From NCBI GenBank assembly GCA_017887445.1, contig JAGHIA010000070.1, positions 1-64,000 on the forward strand: a stretch of DNA of 64,000 nucleotides, in the 5' to 3' direction. This document shows, one piece after another, positions 60,141 through 64,000 of this stretch (position 1 is its first letter; every line of letters begins with the position of its first letter). A program made the translations under genes and the position numbers. The DNA comes from Fusicatenibacter sp. (GTDB lineage: Bacteria; Bacillota; Clostridia; Lachnospirales; Lachnospiraceae). Under the pieces are notes generated by a model. The model worked only from the letters and a program-made list of their open reading frames with translations, did no database searches and was not told where the DNA came from.

Positions 60141-61594
60141 ACTCCCTTCAAAACATTCAGCCGTTCAATTCTCTCGTCTTCCGGCCCGGTCATCGAGCAT
60201 CCTTTTTCCTTTGCGTAACGGATATAGTCCAGAATCGGCCCGGTGATCCGCTCTCCCGGCGCCAGAATGGGGATTCCCGGCGGATAGCACATGACAAATT
60301 CGCTGCAGATCCTTCCCTCGGTCTGCTCCAGCGGAAGCGATTCCTTTTCCGCGTAAAACGCGTCCTGGGGAGATACGGCCACCTGAGGATTGATATATTC
60401 CTGCTTCATCAGTCCCGTCTTGGGACGGCCGAACCTGCGGCGGATCTCTGACAGGGCGCTGACAAGCCGCTCGATCTCCCGCGGCCGGTCGCCGATGGAC
60501 AAGTAGGCGAGCATATTGCCCAGGTCTCCAAATTCGATCTGGATATCGTACTCGTCCCGGAGCAGGTCGTACACCTCAATTCCCGCAAGTCCGGTGTCCA
60601 GGGTATAGACGGAAAGCTTTGTCACGTCAAAATCAAAAATACTGTCGCCGTTGATCAGTTCCCTGGAGTAGGCGTAGTAGCCGCCGATGCGGTTGATCTC
60701 GCTGCGGGCGTATTCCGCCATCTCCACCACCCGGGCAAAGGCTTCCCTGCCCCGCAGCGCCAGGTTTCTTCTGGAAATATCCAGGCTGGACAGCAGCAGG
60801 TAGGAGGCGCTGGTGGTCTGCGTCAGATTGATGATCTGACGGATATACCCGGCGTGCATCCGCGGCCCGGCCAGCAGCACCGAGCTTTGGGTCAGGCTTC
60901 CCCCCGATTTGTGCATGGACACGGCCGCCATGTCTGCGCCTGCGTCCATGGCGGATACCGGCAGATTTTCACCAAAATAAAAATGAGTTCCGTGGGCCTC
61001 ATCCGCCAGACAGTACATGCCGTGGCCGTGGGCCAGCTTCACGATCGCGCGAAGATCTGAACAGATGCCGTAATAAGTAGGGTTATTTACAAGGACCGCC
61101 TTTGCGTCAGGATTCTCCAGAATGGCCTGCTCCACATCTGCCACACACATGCCAAGGGGGATTCCCAGCCGCTCTTCGCAGGCGGGATTCACATACACCG
61201 GCACCGCGCCGCAGAGCACCAGCGCTCCAATCACGCTGCGGTGAACGTTCCGCGGAAGAATGATCTTTTCTCCACGGCGCACCACGGACAGCACCATACT
61301 CTGCACCGCAGACGTGGTGCCGCCCACCATCAGAAACGCGTGGGCCGCGTGAAAAGCCGCCGCCGTCAGTTCCTCCGCTTCCTTGATCACGGAAACCGGA
61401 TGACATAAATTGTCCAGCGGCTTCATGGAATTTACGTCCATCTGCACGCAAGTCTCTCCCAGAAGGGCCGCAAGCTCCGGATTTCCCCGTCCTCTTTTGT
61501 GTCCCGGCACGTCAAAGGGAACGACCCGCATTTTACGGAATTTTTCCAGCGCCTCATAGATCGGCGCTCTTTGCTGATCCAGTTCTCTCATCAC
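60137..61594 (-). CDS. speA: Arginine decarboxylase, aminotransferase-fold (Orn/Lys/Arg type)
   Basis: PLP fold I decarboxylase of 485 residues. Motifs are VPFDVPGHKRGRGNPEL, GTTSAVQSMVLSVVRRGEKII, LADEAHGTHFYFG and the PLP lysine in AAVSMHKSGGSLTQSSVLL. It resembles the short Bacillus SpeA (about 490 aa), not the long biosynthetic enzyme of enteric bacteria. Operon position beside speB points to arginine as substrate; lysine is the alternative. It starts at 61594 and runs into speE with a 4-bp overlap. Confidence 0.92.
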   Translation of the reverse strand: MMRELDQQRAPIYEALEKFRKMRVVPFDVPGHKRGRGNPELAALLGETCVQMDVNSMKPLDNLCHPVSVIKEAEELTAAAFHAAHAFLMVGGTTSAVQSMVLSVVRRGEKIILPRNVHRSVIGALVLCGAVPVYVNPACEERLGIPLGMCVADVEQAILENPDAKAVLVNNPTYYGICSDLRAIVKLAHGHGMYCLADEAHGTHFYFGENLPVSAMDAGADMAAVSMHKSGGSLTQSSVLLAGPRMHAGYIRQIINLTQTTSASYLLLSSLDISRRNLALRGREAFARVVEMAEYARSEINRIGGYYAYSRELINGDSIFDFDVTKLSVYTLDTGLAGIEVYDLLRDEYDIQIEFGDLGNMLAYLSIGDRPREIERLVSALSEIRRRFGRPKTGLMKQEYINPQVAVSPQDAFYAEKESLPLEQTEGRICSEFVMCYPPGIPILAPGERITGPILDYIRYAKEKGCSMTGPEDERIERLNVLKGV

Positions 61595-61615
61595 TACTTT
61601 TCCTCGTTTCTTCTA

Positions 61616-62377
61616 TCAGTAAATGCTTCTGCCGCTGAAAATCTCGATCATTTCCCGGCGCAGATTATCCATGATATCCAGGCGCACACGGGGCGGAAGC
61701 TCGTAGACGTCTGTGTTGAACAGATAGTTCTGCAGGTCGATTTCCTTGAGCATCATTTTTGTATGGTACAGGTTGGCCTGATATACGTTGATATCCACCG
61801 CGTCATAGCGCAGGAGCGTTTCCTTGGCGATATAATCCTGTATGGAGGTCACCGGATGATCCATAAACAGTTTTTTGCCGTTTACGTCTCTGGTAAATCC
61901 CCGCACCCGGTAGTCCATGGTGATGATATCGGAATCAAAGGAACCGATCAGATAATCCAGCGTCGACAGCGGGGTAATCTCTCCGCAGGTCGCCACGTCG
62001 ATATCCACGCGGAACGTCGCCAGACAGGTATCCGGATGGTACTCCGGATAAGTGTGGACTGTCACATGGCTCTTGTCCAGATGAGCCACCTGGGTTTCTC
62101 CCTTGGCGCGTTTTACCGGACCCTCCGCGATGAGAAGCGTCACGGACGCTCCCTGAGGGTCGTAGTCCTGGCGGGAAATGTTCAGGACCGTAGCTCCGAT
62201 CATTTCCGTCAGATCCGTCAGAATCTGCGTCAGACGTTCCGAATTATACTGCTCGTCAATGTAAGCGATATAATCTTTCTGCTCCCGCGGCGTTTTTGCA
62301 TAACAAACATCATAAATATTAAAGCTTAAAGCTTTTGTCAGATTATTGAATCCGTACAGTTTCAGCTTCTGCTCCAT
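61616..62377 (-). CDS. speD: S-adenosylmethionine decarboxylase proenzyme, class 1A-like
   Basis: Self-cleaving pyruvoyl enzyme that supplies decarboxylated SAM for SpeE. The 253-residue product fits the longer (E. coli-like, about 264 aa) SpeD, not the 120-residue Bacillus form. The cleavage region is around [19 protein letters not shown] (Ser-His after Lys), with the conserved Cys in [13 protein letters not shown]. The ATG at 62377 has GCAGGAGGAAG upstream; the longer frame from 62437 would start inside the leader terminator. First gene of the polyamine operon. Confidence 0.93.
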   Translation of the reverse strand: MEQKLKLYGFNNLTKALSFNIYDVCYAKTPREQKDYIAYIDEQYNSERLTQILTDLTEMIGATVLNISRQDYDPQGASVTLLIAEGPVKRAKGETQVAHLDKSHVTVHTYPEYHPDTCLATFRVDIDVATCGEITPLSTLDYLIGSFDSDIITMDYRVRGFTRDVNGKKLFMDHPVTSIQDYIAKETLLRYDAVDINVYQANLYHTKMMLKEIDLQNYLFNTDVYELPPRVRLDIMDNLRREMIEIFSGRSIY

Positions 62378-62805
62378 ATCTCTTCCTCCTGCAGCATGAT
62401 AATAAAAAAGACGCAGGCGATGAAAACTTTCCATCACTTGCGTCTTACCTGTTTCTCAGAACTCTCGCGCACACTACAGGCGCACAGATGCTGTCCTTTG
62501 GCGTCCCGCCTCAGATCCAGCGCTAACAGCTGTCTGTTCTCACAGGAAAATACAATACCAGAGTCTATATAGCAAATATTATTACTTTTACTACTCTTAT
62601 TGACCATTTCACAAGTTGATGTACGCCTTTCACGCACCGGTTATAAAGTAACCAACTTATAAAAAAGAGAGCTTTCTGCTCAATCAATAAGGCAACACAA
62701 GTTGCCAGCCGGCTTTACCCGGCAATTCAGCGCCTGGGCCCCTGCCTTTCCACACGGTCCAGGAATATTTGCATGGAAACTCTGTTGTTACAGTATTCTC
62801 CCATA
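62378..62805 (-). promoter_or_regulatory. Long speD leader, candidate riboswitch or attenuator
   Basis: About 430 nt of untranslated DNA separate the promoter from speD. It contains a GGCAAC/GTTGCC hairpin (about 62690-62706), a GCCGG/CCGGC hairpin (about 62708-62726), a weak GAGC/GCTC hairpin with TCTTTTTT on the minus strand (about 62661-62682) and a strong terminator next to the gene. A 67-codon ORF (62434-62637, GTG start, no good ribosome-binding site) ends in Arg-rich VRRK inside the terminator; I do not call it a gene. No known riboswitch consensus was recognised. Confidence 0.5.
62403..62445 (-). terminator. Terminator hairpin just before speD
   Basis: AGACGCAGGCGATG (62409-62422) pairs with CATCACTTGCGTCT (62432-62445), and the minus strand continues with TTTTTTATT. 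It is only about 26 bp before the speD start, so it must be read through. Confidence 0.85.
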
Positions 62806-62812
62806 CGAATTT

Positions 62813-62841
62813 AGCATAACGGAAAAAGGAATATCTGTCAA
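62813..62841 (-). promoter_or_regulatory. Polyamine operon promoter
   Basis: On the minus strand, -35 TTGACA (62836-62841), 17-bp spacer, -10 TATGCT (62813-62818). Confidence 0.7.
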
Positions 62842-62895
62842 CTGTTTTCTTAAATCAGCAGGAATTTTTTTTGCATTTTTTTGCAAAGAAAGCGG

Positions 62896-62924
62896 TTGAC
62901 TTTCCGCCCTGGAATGTGTACCAT
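62896..62924 (+). promoter_or_regulatory. Promoter of the GH43 gene (candidate)
   Basis: -35 TTGACT (62896-62901), 17-bp spacer, -10 TACCAT (62919-62924). It is divergent from the polyamine operon promoter. Confidence 0.5.
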
Positions 62925-63008
62925 CAGAGAAAAAAGGATGTATCCCTCCTGGCTGTCAGAATGCCGGCCATTTTGGAGGCGATAATGCACATCAGCGAAA
63001 GGAGCATT

Positions 63009-64000
63009 ATGAGTACCATACAAAATCCCATTCTCCGGGGATTCCATCCGGACCCTTCCATTCTCTGTGTAGGGGAAGATTATTATATTGCCACCTCCAC
63101 CTTCGAGTGGTTCCCTGGCGTACAGATCTATCATTCCAGAGATCTGGTACGCTGGGAATTGATCGCCCGTCCGCTGGATCGTCTCAGCCAGCTGAACATG
63201 CTGGGCGAGGACAATTCCTGCGGTGTATGGGCGCCTTGTCTGTCTTACGACAACGGCACCTACTATCTGATCTACACCGACGTGAAGTCGTTTATCGGCT
63301 CGTTTAAGGACACCCACAATTATCTTGTGACGGCAAAGGATATCCGCGGTCCGTGGTCGGAGCCGGTCTATCTTAATTCCAGCGGCTTTGACCCGTCTCT
63401 GTTTCATGACAGCGACGGCCGGAAATATCTCGTGAACATGCTCATGGACCATACCTCCTTCAACGGGAAATTTGCAGGAATCGTCCTGCAGGAATATTCT
63501 GTGGAGGAGCAGAAGCTTGTGGGACCGGTTCACAACATTTTCAAGGGAACGCCTGCGGGACTGGCGGAGGGCCCCCATCTGTACCGCCATGACGGATGGT
63601 ATTATCTGATGATGGCCGAAGGAGGCACCGGCTATGCCCACGCTGTTACCGTGGTCCGCAGCCGTCAGCTCACCGGACCGTACGAGATGGATCCGCAGCT
63701 GCATCTTCTGACCACAAAACATCAGCCGTGGTATCCCATTCAGAAGGCAGGTCACGGCAGCCTGATCCACGCCGCCAACGGCCGCTGGTATGTGGCCCAT
63801 CTTTGCGGCCGCCCGGTGGGCGAAGACCGCCGCTGCATTCTTGGCCGGGAAACGGCCCTCCAGGAGGTTGTGTGGAAGGACGGCTGGCTGCGGCTGAAAA
63901 ACGGCACCAACTGCCCGGATGCTGCCCTGGAGATTCCGGACACGGATGCTCTGCCTGTGTCCCGAAACCTTCATGAAGATTTTGACGGAGATGGCTGGGA
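63009..64000 (+). CDS. GH43 family glycosidase (beta-xylosidase / arabinofuranosidase), 3' partial
   Basis: The visible 330 residues form a five-bladed propeller of glycoside hydrolase family 43. The catalytic base Asp is in [18 protein letters not shown] near residue 14. The pKa-modulating Asp is in [18 protein letters not shown], and the acid Glu in [40 protein letters not shown] and [18 protein letters not shown] are typical of the XynB-like subfamily with a C-terminal beta-sandwich, whose start (FDGDGW) is at the window edge. No signal peptide, so it cleaves imported xylo- or arabino-oligosaccharides in the cytoplasm. AAAGGAG precedes the ATG. The frame is open to the right edge. Confidence 0.93.
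   Translation, partial: MSTIQNPILRGFHPDPSILCVGEDYYIATSTFEWFPGVQIYHSRDLVRWELIARPLDRLSQLNMLGEDNSCGVWAPCLSYDNGTYYLIYTDVKSFIGSFKDTHNYLVTAKDIRGPWSEPVYLNSSGFDPSLFHDSDGRKYLVNMLMDHTSFNGKFAGIVLQEYSVEEQKLVGPVHNIFKGTPAGLAEGPHLYRHDGWYYLMMAEGGTGYAHAVTVVRSRQLTGPYEMDPQLHLLTTKHQPWYPIQKAGHGSLIHAANGRWYVAHLCGRPVGEDRRCILGRETALQEVVWKDGWLRLKNGTNCPDAALEIPDTDALPVSRNLHEDFDGDGW

Noticed and set aside
62434-62637. 67-codon minus-strand ORF in the speD leader as an arginine-sensing leader peptide
   Set aside because: GTG start without a ribosome-binding site, and it ends inside the terminator stem. The few Arg codons are not a run. I kept only the structural leader call.
62850-63974. 374-codon minus-strand frame over the GH43 gene
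   Set aside because: The plus frame holds all three GH43 catalytic residues and a ribosome-binding site; the minus frame has no motif.

Overview
The window reads as a chromosomal core region of a spore-forming, anaerobic Firmicute of the Lachnospiraceae type (Blautia/Ruminococcus-like). The basis is gene content and protein style. A yqfC-yqfD sporulation pair is present. So are an electron-bifurcating NfnAB pair, DapL-type lysine synthesis, an archaeal-type AspRS in one operon with gatCAB under a T-box, a Firmicute LexA with a divergent YneA-like gene, and Rex. Coding DNA is GC-rich and intergenic DNA is AT-richer. No rRNA, tRNA, CRISPR array, prophage or intact insertion sequence was seen. 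Species assignment is inference.

Layout: 1-3.6 kb holds the end of cinA, small conserved unknown genes, a QueG-like ferredoxin protein, a Cys/Gly-rich peptide and an XRE regulator. 3.6-9 kb holds a Csp-like subtilase, purF (with a terminator in its leader) and pyrG. 9.1-18.5 kb is a nitrogen and amino-acid block: gltB, gltD, glnA, an ANTAR regulator and dapL. 18.5-19.55 kb is a gene-free mosaic of giant palindromes, the most unusual stretch of the window. 19.56-24.6 kb is T-box-aspS-gatC-gatA-gatB. 24.8-29.6 kb holds membrane and transport genes (DUF378, PhoU-like DUF47, Pit phosphate transporter, feoAB). 29.8-45 kb holds a second subtilase, icd, an ABC-F ATPase, rex, nnr, an orphan mazF-type toxin, yebC, a TepA/ClpP-like protein, uppP, ftsK/spoIIIE, nfnAB and a Dabb protein. 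45.3-52.3 kb holds rlmH, ttcA, dtd, an RluA-type pseudouridine synthase, a histidine phosphatase, a tyrosine recombinase, lexA and a yneA-like gene. 52.3-55.7 kb holds a small RelA/SpoT-type synthetase, yqfD, yqfC and a DUF2284 protein. 55.8-62.4 kb is a six-gene polyamine operon on the minus strand. The window ends inside a GH43 glycosidase.

How genes connect: glnA with gltBD is the GS-GOGAT ammonia assimilation route, and icd supplies 2-oxoglutarate and NADPH. NfnAB exchanges electrons between NADH, ferredoxin and NADP. AspRS of the archaeal type plus GatCAB can make Asn-tRNA (and Gln-tRNA) by transamidation. speD-speA-speE-speB plus carboxynorspermidine dehydrogenase/decarboxylase encode both known bacterial routes to spermidine-type polyamines. 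LexA boxes sit between lexA and yneA.

Two non-coding features stand out. First, 18520-19540 contains two large palindromes of about 335-347 bp. Each arm pairs almost perfectly with its partner. Between the two copies, conserved boxes keep identical spacing while an 18-nt helix between them changes sequence with pairing preserved; the pattern suggests a structured RNA or a structure-dependent mobile element. Second, intergenic regions across the whole window carry families of short palindromes (called A, B, C and D here), often joined into composites. The B core reads GTAACAGTTCAGC, 2-4 nt, then GCTGAACTGTTAC. Start codons below were chosen from visible ribosome-binding sites and family length; family assignments rest on reading the translated sequence, not on searches.
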